Part shown: positions 16,365 to 23,724 of the stretch, piece after piece
Layout: each line of letters starts with the position of its first letter
Position numbering within the stretch: position 1 is the stretch's first letter
Source of the DNA: Microcaldota archaeon
GTDB taxonomy: Archaea > Micrarchaeota > Micrarchaeia > Anstonellales > Anstonellaceae
Direction: 5' to 3'
Length of the DNA stretch: 38,895 nt
Assembly: GCA_026413765.1 (NCBI GenBank)
Contig: JAOAKI010000014.1
Coordinates: 1-38,895, forward strand
Notes under the pieces: model-generated
Database searches by the model: none
What the model was told of the DNA's origin: nothing
The model's input: the letters and a program-made list of their open reading frames with translations, nothing else
Program-made: the position numbers and the translations under genes

Positions 16365-17822
16365 TTATCCACCTTTTTTGCCAAGAAAGACAACCGCTTG
16401 GCTGCCTTTTTTTGCGGATGAGAAAACCGAGAGTATCTCTTTTTCGGTTGCGCCAAGCTCCCTGAAAACAGATATCACAAAGGCGCGGCCATAGCCGAAT
16501 TTTTCAAGCAGCAAGGCAAATTGGTGCGCAGAAAGAGAGTAATTGTGCTTGGAAAATTCAGAAAGCACCAGCTTTGCATGCTTGTCCGAAAGCCCGCAAG
16601 AGATTAGTTTTTTGAGCAGCTCTTCTTTTTCGAACTCCAAAATCATCCCATCCCCCCTGATATAAACCGAAATCAGCGGCTCTTCACCTTCGACTTTTTC
16701 TAAAATGAATGTCCCGTGCCGCGGCTGCGGCGAGGAAAACTCAAAGTGCACAAGCGGCTGCCCCAACGAAAGAAGATTGGACTGCCGCTCAAAAAAATCA
16801 GGATAGGAAAGCGAAGTGCGCAAATATTCCCTCTCGGAAGCGCTTGTCAGCCTGAACGCCAAGACCGTGCCAGCGGACGCAAAAATTGCGCGATGGACAT
16901 CGGTGGGATTTTGAGAGGCAACTATCAGCGAAAACCCGTATTTCCTCCCTTCGCGGACTATTGCAACCACATCAGAGCGCTCGTCTGAAGCTATTTTCCA
17001 TGCTTCGTCGCACACGACAAACAGCCGTATTGCCTTCTCTTGGACTGCGTGCAGCCGCATTTTTTCTTTGACAAACTGCAAGATGGCAAGTCCGGCAAGG
17101 CTTCGGAGATTTTCGGAGGGAAGCGAATGAAGGTCCACGCACACCAGGCCAGAAAATAGCTCTTCCATCCTTATCGATTGGACGACAAATGAGTCGCCAG
17201 AAGACAAAAGCAGGCTTTTGATTCTGTATGCTGCCTCCTTTGCTTCTTCTTCTTTCAATCTGCTCAAGATAAAATAGACGTCGCGCAAAGTAGGATGCGC
17301 ACCTTTTTTGCCTCGCCTTTTGTATGCTTTCTCTATTGCTTCCTCGGTTATCCTTTTCTGCGAAGGAAAAGAGGAAAGATCGGTGAGAATCTCAAGTGAC
17401 TGGACAACTTGCTTGATTTTTTGGTGGACCGAAAGCCCGCCCAAATCAAGCAAGTTTATGCCACCTTGCTTTCCGAATGATATGACTTTCCCTCCCGATG
17501 CGCGCACCCAGTCGACATATTCGCCCGACCAATCGAGAACCAATACATTTGCAAGAAAGACCAGCCTTGCTCTTGTGATGAATGTCTTGACAAAGTAAGA
17601 CTTTCCAGAGCCTGTGATGCCAACCACGCAAATGTGAGGGTTGAGAAGTTTTGCAGGATCCCAAAAAACAGGGATATGCAGGAACTTTGTTTTGCCGATA
17701 TAGATGGATTTGGATGGTGGTGACAGCAGCGCTTGTGCCTGCGGCTCTGGCGGCCTCGAAGGCAAGAACCTTGAGGCTAACTGCCCTGAAAGCATGCGCA
17801 TGCAAGCAAGGTTGCCGCACAT
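16365..17822 (-). CDS. HerA/VirB4-family ATPase
   Basis: A 485-aa FtsK/HerA/VirB4-superfamily ATPase. Walker A is GITGSGKS (68-75), VLVLDWSGEYVDW is typical of HerA, Walker B is LFVVCDEAWK (267-276), with SQNP near 303-306 as the sensor-like Gln. The P-loop is only about 67 residues from the N-terminus, so the N-terminal beta-barrel (HAS) domain of HerA or the membrane/CagE domain of VirB4 is missing; a candidate for the latter is the separate protein at 2421-3206. A C-terminal helical region (about 400-460) follows the core. It could act in DNA translocation, repair or secretion; context does not decide. ATG 17822 lies 1 bp after the prs stop. Confidence 0.9.
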   Translation of the reverse strand: MCGNLACMRMLSGQLASRFLPSRPPEPQAQALLSPPSKSIYIGKTKFLHIPVFWDPAKLLNPHICVVGITGSGKSYFVKTFITRARLVFLANVLVLDWSGEYVDWVRASGGKVISFGKQGGINLLDLGGLSVHQKIKQVVQSLEILTDLSSFPSQKRITEEAIEKAYKRRGKKGAHPTLRDVYFILSRLKEEEAKEAAYRIKSLLLSSGDSFVVQSIRMEELFSGLVCVDLHSLPSENLRSLAGLAILQFVKEKMRLHAVQEKAIRLFVVCDEAWKIASDERSDVVAIVREGRKYGFSLIVASQNPTDVHRAIFASAGTVLAFRLTSASEREYLRTSLSYPDFFERQSNLLSLGQPLVHFEFSSPQPRHGTFILEKVEGEEPLISVYIRGDGMILEFEKEELLKKLISCGLSDKHAKLVLSEFSKHNYSLSAHQFALLLEKFGYGRAFVISVFRELGATEKEILSVFSSAKKGSQAVVFLGKKGG

Positions 17823-17823
17823 A

Positions 17824-18708
17824 CTAGAATTTCCCCAAAATTTTGGACTTCATGATTGGAAGGATATCTATCTTCGCTGCCTCCGAGGCTATAGTGTTGG
17901 AGCAAATTATCTCTTCTGCCCCTGCTTCTTGCAGCTTTGTGTAGGCGTCCCCAAGAAACAGGCCATGGGTGCAGCCGCAATAGACCGAACGCGCTCCTTG
18001 AGCAAGGACTGCGCGCACCGCCTTGATCATAGTCCCGCCGCCTGCGATCATATCATCCAAGATGACTACGTTCTTGCCCTTGACATCAAATGAGGCATCA
18101 AGCTCTTCCACCGGCCGGACTGCACGCTTCTTGTGGCTTTTGTATTCTCCGCGCTTTTTTGTCATGCTTTTGCCGCCTATTTCGTTGACAAGATAGGCTG
18201 CGCCTTTGTCGGGCGATATGAACAAGGCGTCCGGAACCTTTGCTTTGAAATAATTGACGAGTTCCTCAGAAAGCGTGAAGTTCCGTATCCGCAATCCGCC
18301 GTATGTCACTTCTCCCGGCTTTTTCACGAAATGGCAATCGAAAGTCGCAAGCGAGCTGAAGCCAGCGTCTGCCAAAAGAGCGCACACTGCCTCAGCGGAA
18401 AGCACTTCGCCCTCTTTCCATATTTTGTCTTGTCTTGCGTATGGAAGGTAGGGAACCACCGCCTCAACGCGTGCTGCGATTTTTGATAGTGTCTTTCCGA
18501 TGAGCATGAGCTGCAAAAGTGAGCTGTCCTGTTTTGGGTAGCAGCGATGCAAAACTTGCACATTGGCGCCACGATACGAATTAATATCGTGGATGAATAT
18601 GTGGCTCTCCTTGTCAGGGAACGATCTCAGCTCGATGTTTGCTTTGAAAAAGTATGAGCAGTTTTGGCTGACAAGCAGCTTGAAGCTTTGGCTGCTAGAG
18701 GCGACCAT
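17824..18708 (-). CDS. prs: Ribose-phosphate pyrophosphokinase (PRPP synthetase)
   Basis: Makes PRPP from ribose-5-phosphate and ATP for nucleotide, histidine and NAD synthesis. The 294-aa archaeal-type protein shows ELRSFPDKESHIFI at the ATP site, YLPYARQDKIWKEGE, FDCHF, ISPDKGA, and the PRPP-binding loop VVILDDMIAGGGTM (about 211-224). ATG 18708 is about 23 bp from an AATTTAAAA box at 18727-18735, so prs has its own leaderless promoter within the larger gene run. Its stop is 1 bp before the start of the HerA-like ATPase gene. Confidence 0.96.
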   Translation of the reverse strand: MVASSSQSFKLLVSQNCSYFFKANIELRSFPDKESHIFIHDINSYRGANVQVLHRCYPKQDSSLLQLMLIGKTLSKIAARVEAVVPYLPYARQDKIWKEGEVLSAEAVCALLADAGFSSLATFDCHFVKKPGEVTYGGLRIRNFTLSEELVNYFKAKVPDALFISPDKGAAYLVNEIGGKSMTKKRGEYKSHKKRAVRPVEELDASFDVKGKNVVILDDMIAGGGTMIKAVRAVLAQGARSVYCGCTHGLFLGDAYTKLQEAGAEEIICSNTIASEAAKIDILPIMKSKILGKF

Positions 18709-18726
18709 AAGCTTATGTAGCAGTCG

Positions 18727-18735
18727 AATTTAAAA
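18727..18735 (-). promoter_or_regulatory. Internal TATA box before prs
   Basis: AATTTAAAA (minus strand TTTTAAATT) is centred 23 bp from the prs ATG at 18708 and directly follows the stop of the zinc-ribbon gene. prs, the ATPase and the coiled-coil gene can therefore be expressed apart from rfcL. Confidence 0.55.
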
Positions 18736-18739
18736 CCTG

Positions 18740-19231
18740 TTATCTTGCAAGGAGCCTGCGGACGAGGACGGCGACGAACGATGACCTGCCTCCAAAATCC
18801 CTTCTTTGGCTTTCGCTTCTGTAGCACAGAGGGCAGATTATGCTGCCGCCAGGAAGAATCTTGAAATGCTCGGTTCTCTTCTTGCAGAACGAGCAAAAAA
18901 CCTCGATTCTCTTTCCTGCTGCGCAGTGCGTATGGGAAAGAGACTGGTCGGCAAGCTTTATTCTTTCCTGGAAAGACTCGATTTTTTGGTTGCAGAACCT
19001 GCATCTTGGTAGGAGCTCTTTGCGCTCAAGCTCGGCCGCACAATAGCTGCAATAGGGCTGGCTGCTTTTTCTTTTGATTTCTTCCGAGCGAATGCGCGTT
19101 CCGCACCTTGAGCAGAATGCGACCGACTCTGCGCTTTTTCTGACATAGCAAGGAATGCAAAGCATTCCCCTTGGGTAATAAGCAGAATCCGACTCTTCGA
19201 CCTCTACGCCGCAAGTGAGGCAGTGTTGCAT
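18740..19231 (-). CDS. Multi-zinc-ribbon protein
   Basis: A 163-aa protein with seven CxxC knuckles: CLTC, CIPC, CSRC, CSYC, CRFC, CSFC and CPLC, plus a Thr-His-Cys near residue 98. They pair as about four treble-clef or ribbon zinc sites in series, separated by 15-25 residues. The C-terminus is a basic, hydrophobic tail (SSFVAVLVRRLLAR). No enzyme motif is visible; RNA, DNA or protein binding is probable. It lies 9 bp after the EndA-like gene and shares its operon, so a role in RNA processing or replication is possible but unproven. Confidence 0.83.
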   Translation of the reverse strand: MQHCLTCGVEVEESDSAYYPRGMLCIPCYVRKSAESVAFCSRCGTRIRSEEIKRKSSQPYCSYCAAELERKELLPRCRFCNQKIESFQERIKLADQSLSHTHCAAGKRIEVFCSFCKKRTEHFKILPGGSIICPLCYRSESQRRDFGGRSSFVAVLVRRLLAR

Positions 19232-19240
19232 AAGGCTCGC

Positions 19241-19738
19241 CTAAAAATTATAAACTGAAATTTTGTAGAATTTGAAGCTTTTGTGGTCTCCACACGCCAC
19301 AATCAACTCCATTCTTGCTCGATGTGCGATTTTCACTTCCTCTTCTATTGACTTCAGCTTCGGCTCCCTGCCAGGCAAAAGGCAGACAAGATGCGAAGGC
19401 CTCTCCTCGTCCCTCCCTATGCCAGGCGCATAGACGCGGAAATATTTCAAGCTTTTGGAAAATAGACGAATTTGCCTTCCTGTTGAGCGTATATGCGAAT
19501 AGACTGCAAACGCGAACCGAAACAGCTTGTCTTTCCTTTCTTGCCTTTTGACAAAACTTTCCAGCGTGCTGCCCTCAAATGAAGTCTTCCCTATGCTTAC
19601 AAGATATGCTGCCTCGAGAGGGTGGAAAAGCGTCTGGTCGCCAAAGGCAAGCAAGCCAAACCCAGCCTCCACAAAAAGGCTGTGTAGATTCGAATCTTGC
19701 TCGAAAAACATATTCCTCTTCTTATATTCTGCAAGCAT
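19241..19738 (-). CDS. EndA-like protein, probable non-catalytic splicing endonuclease subunit
   Basis: A 165-aa homologue of archaeal EndA alpha/beta subunits. The N-terminal domain has LFHPLEAAYLVSIGKTSF, followed by KDKLFRFAFAVYSHIRSTGRQIRL in place of the usual VYxDLRxRGYxVKTG. The C-terminal domain has YFRVY, PSHLVCL and VKIAHRARMELIVACGDH...FKFYKI. Aligning these with the full-length endonuclease at 9890-11074, catalytic Tyr (Tyr103) and His (His116) positions are kept, but the catalytic Lys is Met143. It should therefore be inactive alone, as for structural beta subunits of heterotetrameric enzymes. The start is ATG 19738, 4 bp after the rfcL stop; a longer frame would overlap rfcL. 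Frame and length are intact, so it is not a pseudogene. Confidence 0.85.
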   Translation of the reverse strand: MLAEYKKRNMFFEQDSNLHSLFVEAGFGLLAFGDQTLFHPLEAAYLVSIGKTSFEGSTLESFVKRQERKDKLFRFAFAVYSHIRSTGRQIRLFSKSLKYFRVYAPGIGRDEERPSHLVCLLPGREPKLKSIEEEVKIAHRARMELIVACGDHKSFKFYKISVYNF

Positions 19739-19742
19739 GCAA

Positions 19743-20888
19743 TCACTTCGAAAGAAATTCTTTTTCTTCTTCGCTAAAGCCAAATTCGGGCGGAATTTTG
19801 CCTTTCGCCGCAAGCGGGAAAAGAATCCACAGGTAAGATTGCGCTGCTGAAGGACCGCAGTGGCATGCTTTGCCGACCTTTTTCAGGATGGACTTCCTGA
19901 GGGCGCGTTTTGATTTGGTGGCGCTCATCTCTTTCAGAAACGAAGGAAACTCAAGCCTGCAGCTTGCGATTGGCGCAAGCTTGGCGACGGCCACTCCACA
20001 GGAGGCAAGGTCGGTTGAATACCTAAGATATCCATAATATTGGTTGCGGCTTATCCTGCCGTCAAAAACATCCGCCTTTGAGAGGCTCTCATAAGCGTCC
20101 GCAATCTCGAATGGCTTTGAATAGCAAATGGGGATGTTGTGGGCTATCCACAGCTTCAGCGTATCGTGGTCAACATCAGCAAAAAAAGCGGCTTTCCTTG
20201 CTGTCGAATAATCTTCGGCCGAAAATATTTGAAGCAGCGATTCAAAAATTCCCTTCTGGATATCTCTTGCCGAGCTGAAATTCCTTGCCTCAAGGTCGTT
20301 GAGGGCGGCGCGGACATCTCCTGCGCAATTAGAGGCGATCGCTGAGATTTGCTCTTGCGTTATCTTTATCTTGTGTTTTGCAGCAATGCCTGAAAGGAAC
20401 TTGGCTACTGTGGATGGGTATGCTCTTCTAAGCTGAATTGGCTGGCAAACGCTTCGAATCGGCTGTATCTTTTTGTCATATAAGTCAAGCGCAGTCAGGA
20501 TGATGGGCTGTGCTGGCGACGCAAGGATAGGCGCAAGCGCAGATATTCCGCCTTTGTCTTCGCTTGCAGAAATAGCGTCGACGTCGTCTATCAAGATGAG
20601 CCTTTTTTTGCCGTAAAGAGAGCCAAAATTGAGACTTGCAGAAACGACCGACTTGATGACACTTTCGTCCCTGTTTTCAGAGGAGTTGAACTCGAGCATC
20701 TCCCAGCCGAACTGGGCTGCAAGCGCATGCGCTATAGCGGTCTTGCCAGTCCCTGGCGGACCCCAAAGCAGCAGGGGCTTTTGCGGAGAGCCTTTCTGCC
20801 ATCTTTCCGCCCACTGAAGAATTTGGCTTATTGCTTGCGTGTTTCCTATTATTTCGGAAAGCGAGGCGGGCTTATGCGCGCTTAGCAT
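19743..20888 (-). CDS. rfcL: Replication factor C large subunit
   Basis: The clamp-loader subunit that, with RfcS, loads PCNA at primer ends. Of 381 aa. AAA+ motifs are Walker A GPPGTGKT (43-50), Walker B LILIDDVDAI (97-106), and RSVCQPIQLRR near the SRC/sensor region; the C-terminal collar part is short and rich in Lys/Ser. No Q-x-x-hydrophobic-x-x-F-F PCNA-binding box is visible at the C-terminus, which is unusual for archaeal RfcL. ATG 20888 is about 27 bp from the GATTTAATAC box at 20911-20920 (leaderless). First gene of a six-gene minus-strand run. Confidence 0.94.
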   Translation of the reverse strand: MLSAHKPASLSEIIGNTQAISQILQWAERWQKGSPQKPLLLWGPPGTGKTAIAHALAAQFGWEMLEFNSSENRDESVIKSVVSASLNFGSLYGKKRLILIDDVDAISASEDKGGISALAPILASPAQPIILTALDLYDKKIQPIRSVCQPIQLRRAYPSTVAKFLSGIAAKHKIKITQEQISAIASNCAGDVRAALNDLEARNFSSARDIQKGIFESLLQIFSAEDYSTARKAAFFADVDHDTLKLWIAHNIPICYSKPFEIADAYESLSKADVFDGRISRNQYYGYLRYSTDLASCGVAVAKLAPIASCRLEFPSFLKEMSATKSKRALRKSILKKVGKACHCGPSAAQSYLWILFPLAAKGKIPPEFGFSEEEKEFLSK

Positions 20889-20910
20889 CAGGCTAAAAAT
20901 AGCAAGCTAT

Positions 20911-20946
20911 GATTTAATACCCTGACGCTGCAGGCATTTTAAATGC
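20911..20946. promoter_or_regulatory. Divergent rfcL / ychF promoters
   Basis: GATTTAATAC at 20911-20920 serves rfcL (minus). GCATTTTAAATGC at 20934-20946, an odd 13-bp palindrome, is centred 26 bp before the ychF ATG at 20966. Both predict leaderless transcripts. Confidence 0.55.
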
Positions 20947-20965
20947 AGGCGCAGAGATTTAAGGG

Positions 20966-22102
20966 ATGCTTGTTGGAGTAGTCGGTGCGCCAAACAAAGG
21001 CAAAAGCACCTTTTTTGCTGCCGCAACTGCAGCAGAAGTGCAGATTGCAAACTACCCGTTCACCACAATAAGTCCAAACAAAGGGGTCACTTACGTTAGG
21101 GCGGAGTGCGCCCACCTTTCTTTGGGTATTCAAAATTGCAGTCGGTGCATGAATGGGACCCGACTTGTTCCAGTAAACATTGTTGATGTGGCGGGTTTGG
21201 TGCCGGGGGCGCACGAAGGAAAGGGGCTTGGAAACAAGTTTTTGGATGACTTAAGGCAGGCGGATGCCTTGATACAGGTGGTTGACGCAAGCGGGAAGAC
21301 CGACCTGTATGGGAATCCTGCGGCAGATCAAGACCCGCTTGAAGAAGTCAAGTTCTTGAAGGAAGAATTTGCGTGGTGGATTTGCCAAATTCTGGAGCGC
21401 AAAAAGCATGCAAGCTCCAAAGAGGCTGCGCAGAGCCTAAGCGGGCTCAAGATAACCGAGGCAATGCTTGCGAATGCAGCACGCAGGTGCGGGCTGGACA
21501 TTTCAAGCGGCCTTCCAGCAGGCACCGACCTTTTTCGCCTAGCAGAGGCGCTCGTTGACGAAAGGATGCCGATCGTGGTCGCATATAATAAGATGGATTT
21601 GCCAGGAGCAGAAAAGAACTTGCAGAAAGCAAAGGAGCGCGGATTGGAGGCTTTCCCATGCTGCGCAGCGGCAGAGTTTGCATTGCGAAAGGCAGCCATG
21701 CGCGGCATTGTGCAATACACTCCGGGAGACAGCACTTTCAGCATAAAAGGGGCTGCAGATGAGAGGCAGATGGAGGCGCTTGACTGGATTTTTGCGCTGA
21801 TGAAAAAGAATGGTGGCACAGGTGTGCAGCAAATAATTGATTATGTTGTCTATCGCAAGCTGATGGCAATTGTTGTCTATCCTGTAGAAGACGAGCACAA
21901 ATGCACAAACCACAAAGGAGAGGTGTTGCCTGATGCTCTTTTAGTACCTCAAGGGACGACTGCAAGGCAACTTGCTGCGCTGATACACACTGAATTGGCT
22001 TCCAGTTTTATATGCGCTATTGATGTGAAAAGAAAGGTTAGGATTGGGGCAGAGCATGCCCTCAGAAACGGAGATGTAATAAAAGTTGTGGCTGGAAGAT
22101 AG
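20966..22102 (+). CDS. ychF: YchF/OBG-like GTPase with TGS domain
   Basis: A translation-associated P-loop GTPase/ATPase of 378 aa. G1 is GAPNKGKS (7-14), the switch-I region NYPFTTISPN, G3 is DVAGLVPGAHEGKGLGNKFL, and G4 is YNKMD. The archaeal YchF layout continues with a helical insertion (about 135-190) and a C-terminal TGS domain (about 300-378; LMAIVVYPVEDEH to ALRNGDVIKVV). The NKxD form of G4 favours GTP, unlike bacterial and eukaryotic YchF, which use NxxE and prefer ATP. A second TGS GTPase (DRG) is at 29451-30536. Leaderless ATG. Confidence 0.95.
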   Translation: MLVGVVGAPNKGKSTFFAAATAAEVQIANYPFTTISPNKGVTYVRAECAHLSLGIQNCSRCMNGTRLVPVNIVDVAGLVPGAHEGKGLGNKFLDDLRQADALIQVVDASGKTDLYGNPAADQDPLEEVKFLKEEFAWWICQILERKKHASSKEAAQSLSGLKITEAMLANAARRCGLDISSGLPAGTDLFRLAEALVDERMPIVVAYNKMDLPGAEKNLQKAKERGLEAFPCCAAAEFALRKAAMRGIVQYTPGDSTFSIKGAADERQMEALDWIFALMKKNGGTGVQQIIDYVVYRKLMAIVVYPVEDEHKCTNHKGEVLPDALLVPQGTTARQLAALIHTELASSFICAIDVKRKVRIGAEHALRNGDVIKVVAGR

Positions 22103-22120
22103 CTTTGGAAGGGTGAAAAA

Positions 22121-23590
22121 ATGCAAATCAAGCCGATTTATGTTTTGCTTTTAGCTGTAGCCGTCGTTCTGATAGGCGCAGGCGTTTACTATCTCCAAAA
22201 TCAAAAAGAAGCGGGCGCAAATACGCAAACGCCGCCAGCGCCGCCAACAATGACCGAACAGCAAAAGAAGGCGGCGCAGCTTCTGCTTGCAGCGCTTGAC
22301 AAGGACATCGAGCTTGAGCAGCCTTATATGAGGTATTATGACGAGGAAAATGGTGTGAAGACAGAATATGTGGTGATAAAGAACCAAGAGGGGGCATATG
22401 TAAAAGAAGAAAGCGAATGGGGGAAATTTGAAGTCTACAGAACGGCCAACAACACGACAGTTGTTTGCGCAACTTATTTGAATGAGACGCGCTGCACTGA
22501 CAAAACAAATGAGGAAATCGAAGCGGCCGCAGCCGGCCTTCTTGCAAGAATACCGACAAAAGATGATGCAAGAGAGAACAAGCGCTTGACTGAAAAGCTG
22601 ATAGACTACGGCGCCATAAAGTTTGCTGGTGAGATTGAGGAGGAGAAGATAGGGCAGTTTGAAACTTGGAAAATAAAATATGAGCTTGATTATCGTAACT
22701 TGACAGTGCAGACGCTTCTTTCATTAGGGATTTCGCCGCAGGACCCGCAAGTGACACAAGTAAGCGACTGGAAAGTTGAAAGGTGGGTAGATAAAAGGAC
22801 GGGCCGGCTTGTCAAAAGCAAAGCATCCTATAAGATTGGTCTTGCGCGCTACCAATTTATGCGGATGTATGAAGAGGTTGAGCCGCAGACAAACAAAAAA
22901 TTTGAGCTTCCAAGCCAAAATGTCGAGGGTGACGAGTTTCTGCTTTTTATCAAAAGGGCGCAAGAGGACTATGAAGGGAAAATGAAATGCCTTTCTTTAG
23001 CAGGGCAGGAGAAGTGGGCTTGCATAAAAGGATTGGCAAAAGAGAAAAAAGACAGCAAAATTTGCAATATGATAGAGGAAAAAAGCGAGCAAGAAAAATG
23101 CGTGCTTGTTGTTGCTGAAGTGGAGCCAGACCCGACAATATGTGAAGGCCTTGCGGCTTTGAAAGACGACTGCTACATAGTAGTGGTTGGGCAGACAGGC
23201 AACCGCACGCTTTGTGAAAAACTAGCCAACAAGAGTTTGGGTGAGGCGTGCCTTAAGGCGGCCGTTGAAGGCGAAAGAAGAGAGGCTGAAAGGAGAGCGG
23301 AACTTGAAAAAAGAGCAATGATGAGAAACTGTCAACGCGACGAAGATTGTTATGTTGCAGGAAATCAAGGCCAATATTGCGTGCCTACAACAAATAAAGG
23401 GCCGTTTGAGAATGAAAGCTCTCCTTTCCTTTCGTGCTTCAAGAACCTCAGCTGCGGCTGCATTGAAGGATACTGCAGCTTCAGGAAAAACAAAGAATAT
23501 TACTCATGCATTGATAAAGTTGAGGAGGAGCTCTTGAAAGAGATGATCCGAGAGTTGTCCAAAAAAGCAAAGAATCAGACTAATGATTAG
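22121..23590 (+). CDS. Membrane-anchored exoprotein with paired-cysteine repeats
   Basis: A 489-aa protein with one N-terminal transmembrane anchor (about 6-23, IYVLLLAVAVVLIGAGVYYL) and an outer domain. Residues 45-275 are a mixed domain with several N-x-T sequons. From about 287 to 395 there are four or so units of 25-35 aa with two Cys each (MKCLSL..WAC; SKICNMI..EKC; PTICEGL..DDC; RTLCEKL..EAC), the same motif style as the lipoprotein at 3198-3728. The C-terminus holds a CQRDEDCYVAGNQGQYC-type knot and CGCIEGYCSF. Family unknown. It is 18 bp after ychF with its own GGGTG Shine-Dalgarno site, so probably co-transcribed. Confidence 0.85.
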   Translation: MQIKPIYVLLLAVAVVLIGAGVYYLQNQKEAGANTQTPPAPPTMTEQQKKAAQLLLAALDKDIELEQPYMRYYDEENGVKTEYVVIKNQEGAYVKEESEWGKFEVYRTANNTTVVCATYLNETRCTDKTNEEIEAAAAGLLARIPTKDDARENKRLTEKLIDYGAIKFAGEIEEEKIGQFETWKIKYELDYRNLTVQTLLSLGISPQDPQVTQVSDWKVERWVDKRTGRLVKSKASYKIGLARYQFMRMYEEVEPQTNKKFELPSQNVEGDEFLLFIKRAQEDYEGKMKCLSLAGQEKWACIKGLAKEKKDSKICNMIEEKSEQEKCVLVVAEVEPDPTICEGLAALKDDCYIVVVGQTGNRTLCEKLANKSLGEACLKAAVEGERREAERRAELEKRAMMRNCQRDEDCYVAGNQGQYCVPTTNKGPFENESSPFLSCFKNLSCGCIEGYCSFRKNKEYYSCIDKVEEELLKEMIRELSKKAKNQTND

Positions 23591-23596
23591 GTGAAG

Positions 23597-23685
23597 CGGG
23601 CCCAGTGGGATTCGAACCCACGACAGGTGGATGCCTCTGGAAAGCCTTAAGAGTCCACTGCTCTACCAAGCTGAGCTATAGGCCC
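23597..23685 (-). tRNA. tRNA-Lys (CUU) with a 15-nt intron
   Basis: The folded minus-strand RNA has a 7-bp acceptor stem (GGGCCTA with TGGGCCC), D-arm GCTC/GAGC, anticodon stem GTGGA/TCCAC, variable loop CTGTC, and T-arm GTGGG/TTCGAAT/CCCAC. After intron removal the loop is CTCTTAA with anticodon CTT (positions 23649-23651). The discriminator is G and CCA is not encoded. An A/T box near 23703-23713 is about 25 bp upstream, placing transcription start at the mature 5' end. The tRNA-like tail overlaps no gene; an upstream in-frame extension of the prenyl synthase into this tRNA is rejected. Confidence 0.95.
23633..23647 (-). other. 15-nt tRNA-Lys intron with strict bulge-helix-bulge
   Basis: The intron AGGCTTTCCAGAGGC sits at the canonical position between nucleotides 37 and 38. 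Pairing gives anticodon stem GTGGA/TCCAC, a 3-nt bulge GCA, a 4-bp central helix CTCT/AGAG, a 3-nt bulge TAA, and a tiny GG/CC helix capped by CTTT. Cuts at TA|A and GC|A release exactly 15 nt. Confidence 0.85.
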
Positions 23686-23724
23686 GTAAATAATATAGGA
23701 GAAAAAATTTTTAGAGGGTTTGGA

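Noticed and set aside
15656-16465. A 269-aa plus-strand open frame antisense to the coiled-coil and HerA-like genes
   Set aside because: Low-complexity Arg/Pro/Gln composition, no start signal, and it opposes two genes with clear domains and operon spacing.
19241-19738. EndA-like gene as a decayed pseudogene
   Set aside because: The frame is intact, start and spacing are good, and both domains are complete; only the Lys position differs.
23605-23724. N-terminal extension of the prenyl diphosphate synthase by 40 codons
   Set aside because: The extension reads through the antisense of tRNA-Lys; the family starts near the ATG at 23725, which has its own GAGGG site.
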